Origin: a virus
Strand: one strand, 5' to 3'
Length of the DNA stretch: 37,723 nucleotides
IMG/VR virus record: IMGVR_UViG_3300035703_000214
Coordinates: 1 to 37,723 of that record
Under the pieces are notes generated by a model. That model did no database searches. It was not told the DNA's origin and was given only the letters and a program-made list of their open reading frames with translations. Both the position numbers and the translations under genes were made by a program. This document shows, piece after piece, positions 7,548-13,957 of this stretch. The stretch's first letter is position 1. Every line of letters starts with the position of its first letter.

Positions 7548-7948
7548 TTATAAGGCTTAATTCTATTGTTGATTTACCGTCGGATAAGAAGGAAATTATC
7601 CTGCAAAATAGCAAAAAAATAAATAATGATTTAATTTTTGTAAATCCTAGAATTTACAAATTGACTTTATCTTCAGACACAAATCTTGGGCTTATCGAAA
7701 AAACAAAAAGCCTATCAAAATCATTGGGCAAATGGGCAACAACTGGGTTCACTTGTGTAAGCGAAAAGACATACAATGAGAGAGTCTCCATGTGCGATGC
7801 TTGTGAGTTTTGGCAACCAAGCGGGAATCTTGGTATGGGCAAATGCTTGAAGTGTGGATGTGCCAGAGGCAAGCTAAAGATTCCTCACGAAAAATGTCCT
7901 ATTGGGAAGTGGAACAGCGAACCCTTGACACCCCCTGCACCAGTATGA
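7544..7948 (+). CDS. Zinc-ribbon-like small protein, 134 aa
   Basis: Begins in an ATGA overlap with the previous stop. Residues 1-65 are AT-rich in sequence and unassigned. Residues 70-125 hold a Cys cluster of the form C-x2-C-x15-C-x2-C-x-C, then a further Cys before PIGKW, a pattern common in small phage proteins of the tail-lysis boundary and expected to bind zinc. The tail is Pro-rich. Function is unknown; it could be a tail-tip accessory or a regulator. It ends 4 bases inside the next small membrane gene. Confidence 0.6.
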   Translation: MIIRLNSIVDLPSDKKEIILQNSKKINNDLIFVNPRIYKLTLSSDTNLGLIEKTKSLSKSLGKWATTGFTCVSEKTYNERVSMCDACEFWQPSGNLGMGKCLKCGCARGKLKIPHEKCPIGKWNSEPLTPPAPV

Positions 7949-8115
7949 ACCAACTACTAGCCTTCGTTCAGTCTCAAGATGTGTTTGCTTGGTTGGGTGC
8001 TTTGACTGCCCTTCTGACAGCGGCTATCGCAGTCGCTTCTCTGTTCCCCGGTGACGAGCCAGAGAACACCTTGCAAAAGGTTGTGGATTTCTTGTCCAAG
8101 TTCTCACGGAAATAA
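7945..8115 (+). CDS. Small holin-like membrane protein, 56 aa
   Basis: The start is the ATG at 7945, four bases before the previous stop (overlap); the frame is open further upstream but that part overlaps the zinc-ribbon gene. Residues 12-36 form a single hydrophobic membrane segment (FAWLGALTALLTAAIAVASL), followed by a short amphipathic, basic tail. Size, one membrane span and position directly before an endolysin cassette fit a class III or single-span holin or a lysis accessory. Function is inferred from context. Confidence 0.6.
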   Translation: MNQLLAFVQSQDVFAWLGALTALLTAAIAVASLFPGDEPENTLQKVVDFLSKFSRK

Positions 8116-8118
8116 AAG

Positions 8119-8280
8119 ATGTGGGAGGCCATTCTCGCCTCGCTTGCTGGACTGATTGGGATTGTAGCTTGGTGGACAAAGAACAGAGCCAAGACCCGCA
8201 AGGAAAGAGACGATGAAGAAATTGCTTACAAACGCCGTCTGCGAGATACGGAAGTGGACGCTTGGATTCATCGTAGGTAG
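8119..8280 (+). CDS. Small signal-anchor protein (Rz-like inner-membrane spanin candidate), 53 aa
   Basis: One N-terminal hydrophobic segment (residues 3-19, ILASLAGLIGIVAWW) is followed by a strongly charged helix (KTRKERDDEEIAYKRR). The 3' end overlaps the lipoprotein gene at 8213 in another frame, the nested arrangement typical of Rz/Rz1 pairs. It is shorter than most i-spanins, so a holin or antiholin is an alternative. It starts three bases after the preceding stop. Confidence 0.55.
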   Translation: MWEAILASLAGLIGIVAWWTKNRAKTRKERDDEEIAYKRRLRDTEVDAWIHRR

Positions 8281-8491
8281 TTTGATTTGTGGGTGTGCAA
8301 CCACCCGCCCTTACGACATTGGGGAAGTGCCACACCAAGATTCGATTTCCGATTACATTATGCGGTGGGACAAGCTCGACCGAACCAAAGCAACCCCAGA
8401 CGAATACCGCCAGCTTTATGGGCAAACGCTCAAAACGATTTCTCGACTCGTGGAGGAGAATGAACGACTCCGAAAGAGGCTTGACCAATGA
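8213..8491 (+). CDS. Lipoprotein with C-terminal coiled coil (Rz1-like outer-membrane spanin candidate), 92 aa
   Basis: The signal sequence (residues 1-27) has basic residues, a hydrophobic core and a lipobox ICGC, so Cys28 would be acylated. The mature part ends in a heptad helix (ISRLVEENERLRKRLDQ). The gene overlaps the end of the 8119 gene by 68 bases in a different frame and overlaps the endolysin start by 4 bases. Outer-membrane spanins are lipoproteins that meet the inner-membrane spanin across the periplasm. The combination with the 8119 protein makes a spanin pair plausible, but sequence identity to known spanins is not claimed. Confidence 0.6.
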   Translation: MKKLLTNAVCEIRKWTLGFIVGSLICGCATTRPYDIGEVPHQDSISDYIMRWDKLDRTKATPDEYRQLYGQTLKTISRLVEENERLRKRLDQ

Positions 8492-8994
8492 CGATTCGAG
8501 AGGCGGTGGAAAGGTCAAGAGGCCACATCGAAAAGTGTGAGCCTAGTTTCGGGAAGAGGGTTGGGGCTTGGTACTCGGAGTTGATGAGCAAAAAGATTCC
8601 AGTTTTGATCTATTGCTCGGTGCGTACTCCCCAAGAGCAAGAGGAACTCTACGCCCAAGGGCGAACCAAGGCGGGAAGGAAAGTCACAAACGCTCGTGGA
8701 ATACCCCCGCAATCGCTCCACATTGACCAAGGAAAGGGGGCACACGCAATAGACTATGTACCCCTAGCCCGAACCCCTAGTGGCAATCTATTGGCCTCTT
8801 GGGACGATGACCAGACCTATTCGATATGCCAGAAGATCGCACAGAAACACCAGCTACGGCATTTAGAGTGGGAACAGCCCCACCTTGAGGACGCAACAAT
8901 TTCTGGGTGGAGGGAGTTAATCTCTCCACAAAAACAAGAGGTGAATAATCAAAAGGTTTCTCTGGTCAGCAAGAGGCCGTGGTCTAGTCGTTAA
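8488..8994 (+). CDS. Endolysin, M15-type peptidase (L-alanyl-D-glutamate or D-Ala peptidase), 168 aa
   Basis: A VanY/Peptidase_M15 fold is recognised from the zinc motif: Ser76-x-His78, then a 10-residue gap to Asp89 (SLH...AHAIDY), and a second His132 in the EQPHLE segment. These supply the His/Asp/His zinc ligands. The N-terminal R-T-P-x-E-Q-E-x-L-Y-x-x-G-R motif (residues 46-58) is also typical. It cuts peptide cross-bridges of peptidoglycan. There is no signal peptide, so release would need the holin-like proteins upstream. The start lies in an ATGA overlap with the lipoprotein gene. Confidence 0.85.
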   Translation: MTIREAVERSRGHIEKCEPSFGKRVGAWYSELMSKKIPVLIYCSVRTPQEQEELYAQGRTKAGRKVTNARGIPPQSLHIDQGKGAHAIDYVPLARTPSGNLLASWDDDQTYSICQKIAQKHQLRHLEWEQPHLEDATISGWRELISPQKQEVNNQKVSLVSKRPWSSR

Positions 8995-9122
8995 TGGATG
9001 ACATCAACGCAAGGCGTGGAGAAAACCCAAAAGCATTTTACCAAAAAGCACGAACTTCATTTAACGACTTTGCAAGTAGCGGCAGTCGAATCGATGGAGA
9101 AGAAATACAAGCGGGGAGTTGA
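8994..9122 (+). CDS. Possible small protein, 42 aa, TAATG-coupled to the endolysin
   Basis: The ATG at 8994 shares a base with the endolysin stop (TAATG), the kind of coupling used elsewhere in this genome. The product (MDDINARRGENPKAFYQKAR at the start) looks protein-like with balanced charges. It overlaps the 5' part of the 8998 frame, whose ATG has no ribosome binding site. It may be the real upstream gene, with the MazG-like protein starting later (ATG 9094). Confidence 0.35.
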   Translation: MDDINARRGENPKAFYQKARTSFNDFASSGSRIDGEEIQAGS

Positions 9123-9357
9123 GGAACACGGCGGCACAAAACTTTGGGAGATGCCATCGATTAAACTTGTTGAGAACGCAATCGAAGAAGCAACCGACCA
9201 GCTAACCTATCTACTCACCCTTCGCTCCCAAATGCACATAGTTCTTGAATTAGCGAGGGACGGATGCACAGACGAAACATTGACAAATCCTCGTGCTAGA
9301 GAGTGTTGCAATCTTATTTACACAACTCTAACTGGACAATCTAAACCCCCCCTATGA
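8998..9357 (+). CDS. MazG-like / phage nucleotide-metabolism helical protein, up to 119 aa
   Basis: The segment from residue 33 (MEKKYKRGVEEHGG through EEATDQLTYLLTLRSQ) resembles short all-alpha MazG-like phage proteins, in which paired acidic helices (E..E..D...YLL) bind Mg and a nucleotide. The first 32 residues are less convincing, and an in-frame ATG at 9094 would give an 87-aa product beginning at MEKKYKRG. Neither start has a clear Shine-Dalgarno. The end overlaps the next gene by four bases. The function is a tentative family resemblance. Confidence 0.5.
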   Translation: MTSTQGVEKTQKHFTKKHELHLTTLQVAAVESMEKKYKRGVEEHGGTKLWEMPSIKLVENAIEEATDQLTYLLTLRSQMHIVLELARDGCTDETLTNPRARECCNLIYTTLTGQSKPPL

Positions 9358-10094
9358 AGCCAATTAAGTTCGTTGCTTGTGGAGACATTCACGGCGACGA
9401 ACAAGACGCTCCTTCGGTTAAAGCCCTACTCGCTTTCACGAAAGAATATCAGCCCGACCTAGTCGTTTGCATCGGAGACCTCTGGGACTTCCGAGCCATT
9501 CGCAAAGGAGCAGGGGATGAGGAGCAAGCATCCAGCTTGCAGAAGGATTGGGATTGTGGGGAGGAGTTCATAAGGGAGTTCTTCAAGTTCGGTGATGAGA
9601 GAATCTTTTTGAGGGGCAACCACGATGAACGCATATTCGATTTGAGCCGCAACTCTCGAAGCGGGATAGCAAGGGACTACGCCAATGATGGGATTGAAAA
9701 CATTGAGGCGATTATGAAAGAGACAAGGGGAAGAATGTTCCCCTACGATTCCGTTGCTGGTATCTACAAATGCGGGACGCTCTCATTCGCACACGGCTAC
9801 GGCCACGCTATGCACTCGGCCAAACAACACAGCGATGCGTATGGGGATGTTATCTTCGGGCACACCCACGCCATTGATTATTTCCGTAGCATCTCCATCG
9901 ACCCCCGCACCGGGTACAACATCGGGTGCTTGTGCAACAAGACTCCCGAATACAACCGAGGCCAGTTGCGTAGGTTGCGATGGCAACACGGATGGGCTTA
10001 TGGGATGATCTACCCCGATAAGACTCACGATGTATTCCAAGCAAGACAACGAGGAAATAAGTTCCACCTACCTACAAACATAAAATCATTCTAA
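9354..10094 (+). CDS. Calcineurin-like metallophosphoesterase, 246 aa
   Basis: All signature motifs are present in order: GDIHG (residues 10-14), GDLWD (41-45), GNHDE (88-92), a His-x-Gly segment (SFAHGYGH, about residue 145) and GHTH (169-172). These build a two-metal site that hydrolyses phosphomono- or diesters. Length fits the minimal fold. In phages such enzymes may act on nucleotides, 2',3'-cyclic ends or signalling nucleotides; the substrate cannot be deduced. It sits at the junction of the lysis and early regions, overlapping neighbours by ATGA at both ends. Confidence 0.85.
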   Translation: MKPIKFVACGDIHGDEQDAPSVKALLAFTKEYQPDLVVCIGDLWDFRAIRKGAGDEEQASSLQKDWDCGEEFIREFFKFGDERIFLRGNHDERIFDLSRNSRSGIARDYANDGIENIEAIMKETRGRMFPYDSVAGIYKCGTLSFAHGYGHAMHSAKQHSDAYGDVIFGHTHAIDYFRSISIDPRTGYNIGCLCNKTPEYNRGQLRRLRWQHGWAYGMIYPDKTHDVFQARQRGNKFHLPTNIKSF

Positions 10095-10369
10095 TGAAAT
10101 CCCCGCGAAATCCTTGGCAGAAACTTTTACAAGAACACATTTACAATCGCTTTACCCCACCACGCCCAGAGGGTTTTTATACTCGGCCAGAAATTGCAAA
10201 ATTATGGGGCTTGAAAACAAACACGACCGCAAGACTCATCAAGGATATGATGAAAAATAAAAAGCTAGAGATGCGGAAGCACCCATTCCTAATCGTGACA
10301 AAAACAAAACCCGCCCTACGGCAACTGCAAATCTACAAAATACTACCCACAAAGCCCCCTAGCAAGTAG
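10094..10369 (+). CDS. Winged-helix-like DNA-binding protein, 91 aa
   Basis: Basic 91-residue protein. Residues 28-75 show a helix-turn-helix arrangement (YTRPEIAKLWGLKTNTTARL, then a basic helix and short strands), typical of MarR/winged-helix folds that recognise DNA. The C-terminal 20 residues are basic and Pro-rich. Start and previous stop overlap. It is probably an early transcription regulator acting near the palindrome just downstream (10374-10391), but that pairing is only inferred. Confidence 0.6.
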   Translation: MKSPRNPWQKLLQEHIYNRFTPPRPEGFYTRPEIAKLWGLKTNTTARLIKDMMKNKKLEMRKHPFLIVTKTKPALRQLQIYKILPTKPPSK

Positions 10370-10373
10370 CGTG

Positions 10374-10391
10374 TTTATAGGTACTTATAAA
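10374..10391 (+). promoter_or_regulatory. Imperfect palindrome TTTATAGGTACTTATAAA (operator candidate)
   Basis: An 18-bp dyad centred on GTAC with a single mismatched pair lies in the 84-base gap between 10369 and 10454. Its inner 12-mer TATAGGTACTTA reappears as the exact reverse complement at 18372-18383, the other main non-coding gap. No convincing -35/-10 pair was found. The rest of the gap is A-rich (GGATAAAAAAAGAG). Confidence 0.45.
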
Positions 10392-10453
10392 CAATCGTTA
10401 AGATAGGATAAAAAAAGAGTAGACAACTTGGGGAAGTGTGTTAGGGTTGGAGT

Positions 10454-10654
10454 ATGCAAGCAACAACAACCAACACCGAGATGAGTGCGGTAAAAGCCAC
10501 TCGTTATTTAGTAACCAAGCATTTTACTGGTGGATTTATGGAAGGCTTAACTTGCGTGACCGAATCGCCAGTTCCATTTTATGTGGGATTCGCCCCATCA
10601 AAGCCTTACCTTGGTTCGCCATACATTGTAACCAAGACAGAAAAGAAAAGCTAA
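10454..10654 (+). CDS. Hypothetical early protein, 66 aa
   Basis: The start is supported by GGAG 4 bases upstream. The 66-residue product has a compact beta-looking centre (KATRYLVTKHFTGGFMEGL followed by TCVTESPVPFYVG), reminiscent of small uncharacterised phage proteins. No function is recognised. It is the first gene after the only sizeable early intergenic gap and so probably the first gene of a transcript. It ends directly at the first CCCCCAACCAA cassette. Confidence 0.6.
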   Translation: MQATTTNTEMSAVKATRYLVTKHFTGGFMEGLTCVTESPVPFYVGFAPSKPYLGSPYIVTKTEKKS

Positions 10655-10679
10655 CCCCCAACCAAGAAAGACCAATCAA
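10655..10679 (+). promoter_or_regulatory. Early gene-start cassette, copy 1 (CCCCCAACCAAGAAAG)
   Basis: The block begins immediately after a TAA stop and runs 25 bases to the GTG at 10680. The 16-mer CCCCCAACCAAGAAAG is identical in copy 2 (10908). It is A/C-rich and should be unstructured, with AAAG as a weak ribosome binding site. Confidence 0.55.
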
Positions 10680-10907
10680 GTGATTGAACAACAAGAATTT
10701 CAGCCAGAATTCTATAAGGTACAAGCGATTGTGCCAAAACAGTTGAGAGTTTCAAGACACGGAATATCCAAGACCAAGGGGGGTGCAGTTGCAGGGGAAT
10801 CTCTCTGCTGGCTACATTGGAGAGACACGGAAATTTACAATGAAGAAGCAAGGATAAAAGAAGAATACCCAGATTGTGAAATCCAAGTTGTCTGGAAAAT
10901 GAAATAA
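10680..10907 (+). CDS. Hypothetical early protein, 75 aa (GTG start)
   Basis: The 75-residue product has a central segment (VSRHGISKTKGGAVAGES), a Trp-rich motif (CWLHWRDTEIY), and an acidic helix and strand to the end. No family is recognised. The GTG start is chosen because it lies exactly one cassette length after the preceding stop, as in copies 2 and 3. The stop is followed at once by the next cassette. Confidence 0.55.
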   Translation: MIEQQEFQPEFYKVQAIVPKQLRVSRHGISKTKGGAVAGESLCWLHWRDTEIYNEEARIKEEYPDCEIQVVWKMK

Positions 10908-10932
10908 CCCCCAACCAAGAAAGAAAAACCAA
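10908..10932 (+). promoter_or_regulatory. Early gene-start cassette, copy 2 (CCCCCAACCAAGAAAG)
   Basis: Starts directly after the TAA at 10905-10907 and runs 25 bases to the ATG at 10933. It is identical to copy 1 over the first 17 bases, ending in AAAAACCAAATG. Confidence 0.55.
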
Positions 10933-11019
10933 ATGACTAAAATCCTAATCGCATATATCATCGGACTAGTCGTAGGTGCTGGCTCAACCCTTTTCATAGT
11001 TGAGCAACTCCTAAAATAA
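10933..11019 (+). CDS. Tiny membrane protein, 28 aa
   Basis: The ORF encodes MTKILIAYIIGLVVGAGSTL plus eight residues. One hydrophobic span with a small-residue face (GxxxG-like: GLVVGAGS) covers most of the peptide. Although very short, its start is defined by the second CCCCCAACCAA cassette. It may dock to host membrane proteins; no function is known. Confidence 0.5.
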   Translation: MTKILIAYIIGLVVGAGSTLFIVEQLLK

Positions 11020-11057
11020 GGCTTGCCATAACCCAGCGAAATCCCTACAAAAAAACA

Positions 11058-11627
11058 ATGACATCCTTCCCACTACCAGCAAGGCCAGTAGGTTCAGCCG
11101 TGCCAGCGAACCACGATGAGTTCTCTGATGGGTTCTCTATCGAGGGCAAGCTGAATGGTTGGCGAGGTTGGTTTGATCAAGAAACCCAGCAGGGTTACAA
11201 TCGTCACGGCAAGTTCGCCACGAATCACAAGCTAATGGCAGATCGAATACTCGGTGCTGGCATCAAGTCTCGCTTTGTAGATTGCGAGATTATGGGACAG
11301 CGAACCAAGACTGGCAAAGGCACAATCGTTGTGATGGATGCCTTCGACCCAGCCAATCCCAAGCCTTACGCCGAGAGGATGAAAGAGATCGAACACCTCG
11401 AAGCCGTGACCTTTGATATTCCAAACAACAAGCTCCTTCGCTTTGTTCAGCTTGCCCACCACAAGATAAATGCAATCTGGGAAGAGATGAATTTTCACAA
11501 CAACAAGGCTGGCGAGGTTATCTGGGAGGGCTTCGTGATGAAGGCGATGGATGACGGCAAGTATCCCTTTATCACCAACCCAAACTACTGCTCACCCGCT
11601 TGGCAGAAACAGAGGATTCGCTGGTGA
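11058..11627 (+). CDS. ATP-dependent ligase-like adenylation domain, 189 aa, lacking an OB-fold domain
   Basis: Nucleotidyltransferase motifs are visible in order: motif I as EGKLNGWRG with Lys31 as the probable AMP-accepting lysine; motif III-like FVDCEIMG near residue 75; motif IV-like EGFVMK (157-162); and a final motif V-like WQKQRIRW (residues 182-189). Motif I usually reads KxDG, while here Asn replaces Asp. The protein ends straight after motif V, so no OB-fold domain follows. It may seal nicks with a partner, act on RNA, or be a divergent ligase. It begins the repair-like early cluster. Confidence 0.65.
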   Translation: MTSFPLPARPVGSAVPANHDEFSDGFSIEGKLNGWRGWFDQETQQGYNRHGKFATNHKLMADRILGAGIKSRFVDCEIMGQRTKTGKGTIVVMDAFDPANPKPYAERMKEIEHLEAVTFDIPNNKLLRFVQLAHHKINAIWEEMNFHNNKAGEVIWEGFVMKAMDDGKYPFITNPNYCSPAWQKQRIRW

Positions 11628-11839
11628 TTATTTTCCTCGTCGCATTCTTTGGGCTTCTGATTCTGCAAGGGGTGAGGCTCTTTGCAAAGCACATCGACCA
11701 GCAGAATTACGAAAGACGGCAGTTCTATTTGTATGTGGCCGCCGAGCTAGAAAAGATGGACAAGATCGTGGCCGACGGCAACCAGCCTAAACAGCCAGAG
11801 CTAGTCTTGCCCACAAAGAACTGGGTGGGGCGTAACTAA
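11624..11839 (+). CDS. Single-span membrane protein, 71 aa (GTG start)
   Basis: The GTG at 11624 overlaps the ligase stop (GTGA) and is preferred to an in-frame TTG at 11600. Residues 1-18 form one N-terminal membrane anchor (IIFLVAFFGLLILQGV). A charged helix follows (residues 25-50), then a Pro-rich tail. Function unknown; such anchors are common among early phage proteins that target host membrane processes. Confidence 0.55.
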   Translation: MIIFLVAFFGLLILQGVRLFAKHIDQQNYERRQFYLYVAAELEKMDKIVADGNQPKQPELVLPTKNWVGRN

Positions 11840-11840
11840 A

Positions 11841-12161
11841 ATGAAGCTCACCCCATCTGCCAAGTTCGAGATTCTATGGAAGAGTCTGGGTGGGTGGGGG
11901 TTGTTAAAGGAATATAAGTTTGCTGATACCAGAAGATTCAGATTCGACTACTACCATATCGAAGGCGTAGCCGTAGAATTGGAGGGGGGAATTTGGGTGC
12001 GTGGTCGCCATACGAATCCATCCGGGTTCTTGAATGATATGGAAAAGTATAACCTCGCCGCATCTATGGGCATCCTAGTTTTCCGTGTTCCATCCCACGA
12101 CATCAGCACCAAGTGGCTTTCCCCGATAATCAAAACTATAAACGAAAGGATAACCAAATGA
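11841..12161 (+). CDS. PD-(D/E)XK-like nuclease, 106 aa
   Basis: Compact nuclease pattern: Asp36 in RFRFDYY, then the strand AVELEGG (Glu46 and Glu48), His57 in RGRHT, and a D-M-E-K-Y-N helix (residues 66-71) followed by the terminal ILVFRV strand. This order (D...ExEGG...H...D.EK.N...G..V.R) is common in phage VRR-NUC/endonuclease-like proteins that may act as Holliday-junction or repair nucleases. The lysine expected after the acidic pair is not in the usual place. It lies between a ligase-like gene and an ExoX-C-like protein. Confidence 0.65.
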   Translation: MKLTPSAKFEILWKSLGGWGLLKEYKFADTRRFRFDYYHIEGVAVELEGGIWVRGRHTNPSGFLNDMEKYNLAASMGILVFRVPSHDISTKWLSPIIKTINERITK

Positions 12162-12376
12162 GTGATTGTGATTGTGGCTGTTGCCGACCATTGACCCCAG
12201 AAGAATATCAGAAAACCTTTGGCGAGTATGATGCTTGGGTTGCAAGCCAAAAGGCACAGCCTCCCTATCCGCATCCAGATACAGAGTTCGATATGAAGCA
12301 CGACCTTTCCGCTTTGAACTTACCCGAAACCAGAAGAGAAAACGAAGAGGGCTTTGGCGTATATCGATACGAGTAG
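12158..12376 (+). CDS. Hypothetical protein with N-terminal Cys cluster, 72 aa
   Basis: The start at ATG 12158 overlaps the nuclease stop (ATGA) and follows AAAGGATAACC; the frame is open further upstream but overlaps the nuclease. The product begins MSDCDCGCC, four cysteines in nine residues, a likely metal-binding or redox cluster. A T-P-E-E-Y helix and an acidic, disordered C-terminus follow. No family is recognised. Confidence 0.5.
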   Translation: MSDCDCGCCRPLTPEEYQKTFGEYDAWVASQKAQPPYPHPDTEFDMKHDLSALNLPETRRENEEGFGVYRYE

Positions 12377-12402
12377 CCCCCAACCAAAAAGGAAAACAAC
12401 CA
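12377..12402 (+). promoter_or_regulatory. Early gene-start cassette, copy 3 (CCCCCAACCAAAAAGG)
   Basis: Begins directly after a TAG stop and spans 26 bases to the ATG at 12403. It shares CCCCCAACCAA with copies 1 and 2 and carries a better Shine-Dalgarno (AAGGAAAA). Confidence 0.55.
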
Positions 12403-13230
12403 ATGAATGAACTAGCAGTAACCAACGGCAACGGAGTCTCAACCCACATTCGCCAAGCGACTGATGTGGCTGGGGCTTGTCGTGCCATCGTAAAAGAAAC
12501 TTGCCAACGCATAGGCCAGAAGGACTATGTGCGAGTTGAGGGCTGGCAAGCAATCGCAGTAGCTCACGGATGCGTAGCCTCCGCAAGAGATGTCGAGCGT
12601 CTCGAAGATGGCTATCGTTGCATCGGTGAAGTGAAGCGAATGGATAATGGCCAAGTAATCTCAAGTGCCGAGGGGTTCTTGGGTGATGATGAGGCTATGT
12701 GGGAGAAGCGTCCGACCTATGCCAAGCGAGCGATGTGCCAGACCAGAGCAATCAGCAGGGCTTGTCGTTCTGCCTTTGCCCATATCGTAGTGTTGATTGA
12801 TAAGAGCCTCTCAACCACCCCAGCCGAGGAAGTTCCACACGGCGGGTTCGAGGATATTAACACGGATAAGTATGAGCCAGCACCCAAGCCAGTTAAGCTA
12901 GATACAGTAAAGGCAGACTTCATTAGCAAAGCAGACCTAGCCGACATCACCAACAAGCTAAATGGGGTTGTGGTTAGAAGTAATGGCGGTGAGCCGAGAG
13001 ATATGGAGTTGAAGTTCGGTAAGCACAAAGGCTCAACCCTTCGTGAGATCGCCGCATTTGGAAATAAGGGCTTGGATTACTTGGAGTGGTTGAGCAAGCA
13101 AGACCTTAAACCCGGAGCAGACGGCAAGCCATACAAGAACGACATCATTCGCAACGAGATCATAGCGGAGATTCTTGCAGAAGCCGACTCAATACAGAAA
13201 GGAAAGCCCGAAGATGAAATCCCATTCTGA
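12403..13230 (+). CDS. Putative DNA metabolism protein with ExoX-C-like C-terminal domain, 275 aa
   Basis: The start is the cassette-defined ATG at 12403. Residues 40-130 (YVRVEGWQAIAVAHGCVA and CQTRAISRACRSAFAHIVVL) match a phage family by pattern that is often placed with recombination/single-strand annealing genes. I regard this as tentative. Residues 200-250 contain FGKHKGSTLREIA followed by LDYLEWLS, the signature of the small ExoX C-terminal-like domain found in exonucleases and phage proteins. The linker is Pro/Lys-rich. The neighbouring nuclease and ligase-like genes suggest repair or recombination. Confidence 0.55.
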   Translation: MNELAVTNGNGVSTHIRQATDVAGACRAIVKETCQRIGQKDYVRVEGWQAIAVAHGCVASARDVERLEDGYRCIGEVKRMDNGQVISSAEGFLGDDEAMWEKRPTYAKRAMCQTRAISRACRSAFAHIVVLIDKSLSTTPAEEVPHGGFEDINTDKYEPAPKPVKLDTVKADFISKADLADITNKLNGVVVRSNGGEPRDMELKFGKHKGSTLREIAAFGNKGLDYLEWLSKQDLKPGADGKPYKNDIIRNEIIAEILAEADSIQKGKPEDEIPF

Positions 13231-13390
13231 CCTAATCCAAGACATCATCAACGATGCGATGAGCAAGGCCGCCGCCCTCGAAAGGGAGCGGTGTGCCGAA
13301 CTCGTCCAACGACTGGCAGACGGAACGGAAGACCAAGTCATCCAAGACATTCTCAATGAGGTTGTCGTAGCCCTGCGGAGGCTAGGATGA
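13214..13390 (+). CDS. Hypothetical helical protein, 58 aa
   Basis: Starts at an ATG inside the end of the preceding gene (17-base overlap) with AAAG upstream. The product is one or two amphipathic helices (DLIQDIINDAMSKAAALERE) with a single Cys and ends in an ATGA overlap with the next gene. Unknown; a dimeric helical regulator is possible. Confidence 0.55.
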   Translation: MKSHSDLIQDIINDAMSKAAALERERCAELVQRLADGTEDQVIQDILNEVVVALRRLG

Positions 13391-13605
13391 GCGTTGATAT
13401 CGATGTTCCAAAACTAAAGTGGTCAATGCTTGAATGGCATACAGCCAAGGAGAATCCCAAAAAAGATGAAAGAATACTTATGGAATCTGGCGGTGTGGTC
13501 TTTAGCGGTAGGTATCTCGATGGTCGCTTTGTGTGTGCGTTTGGCGAGGTGCTTAAAAAGGACATTCGGCTCTGGTCAAGCTGGCCGACTGCACCCAAAT
13601 GGTAA
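13387..13605 (+). CDS. DUF551-like small protein, 72 aa
   Basis: The layout W-H-x4-N-P-x2-D-E-R-I-L, then G-x-Y-x-D-G-x-F and a C-terminal W-S-x-W-P-x-A-P-x-W resembles DUF551 proteins, small phage domains with a terminal W..(L/A)P motif. Function is unknown for that family. Overlaps of 4 and 7 bases join it to its neighbours. Confidence 0.55.
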   Translation: MSVDIDVPKLKWSMLEWHTAKENPKKDERILMESGGVVFSGRYLDGRFVCAFGEVLKKDIRLWSSWPTAPKW

Positions 13606-13751
13606 CTTTCCTTTCGTCCATCGGGAAAGCTTTGTGGGACTTATTCCTAATAGGTTTAGGATGTTTGTCTCTCTATCTCACCATTCTGTTTGTGAGCGGA
13701 GCATTATGGGATTTGGGAAAAGATATTCTGGAAAGGATTAAAAAGAAATGA
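13599..13751 (+). CDS. Small membrane protein, 50 aa
   Basis: ATG at 13599 lies in the last codons of the DUF551-like gene, and the TGA at 13749-13751 overlaps the next ATG (13748), so this ORF exactly fills the gap. The product has one long hydrophobic span (residues 13-36, WDLFLIGLGCLSLYLTILFV) and a basic tail ending in KKK. It was probably missed by length cut-offs. Unknown role. Confidence 0.6.
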   Translation: MVTFLSSIGKALWDLFLIGLGCLSLYLTILFVSGALWDLGKDILERIKKK

Positions 13752-13957
13752 GCGTAAAAAGATTAAAACTATTAGAGGAGTTCCACGCAATCGTATCAAA
13801 AAGATTGAGAGATTTGTTTAAGGACTTCGACCATTCGAAGCGTGAGAACTATAAGGATATCATCAATCACTTGGACTACTCACATCGCATCACTAAAGAG
13901 CTATTGGAGCGAGCCAAGAAATATCAAAAGATCGATATGGAAAAGGCCAAGAAATGA
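13748..13957 (+). CDS. Hypothetical basic helical protein, 69 aa
   Basis: The small protein is Lys-rich and all-helical (KRLKLLEEFHAIVSKRL and on), with ATGA overlaps at both ends. No family. It directly precedes the replication initiator and could be an accessory of it, which is inferred from position only. Confidence 0.5.
   Translation: MSVKRLKLLEEFHAIVSKRLRDLFKDFDHSKRENYKDIINHLDYSHRITKELLERAKKYQKIDMEKAKK

Noticed and set aside
8024-8518. 164-aa minus-strand ORF opposite the lysis genes
   Set aside because: It overlaps three supported + strand genes with interlocking starts and shows no motif.
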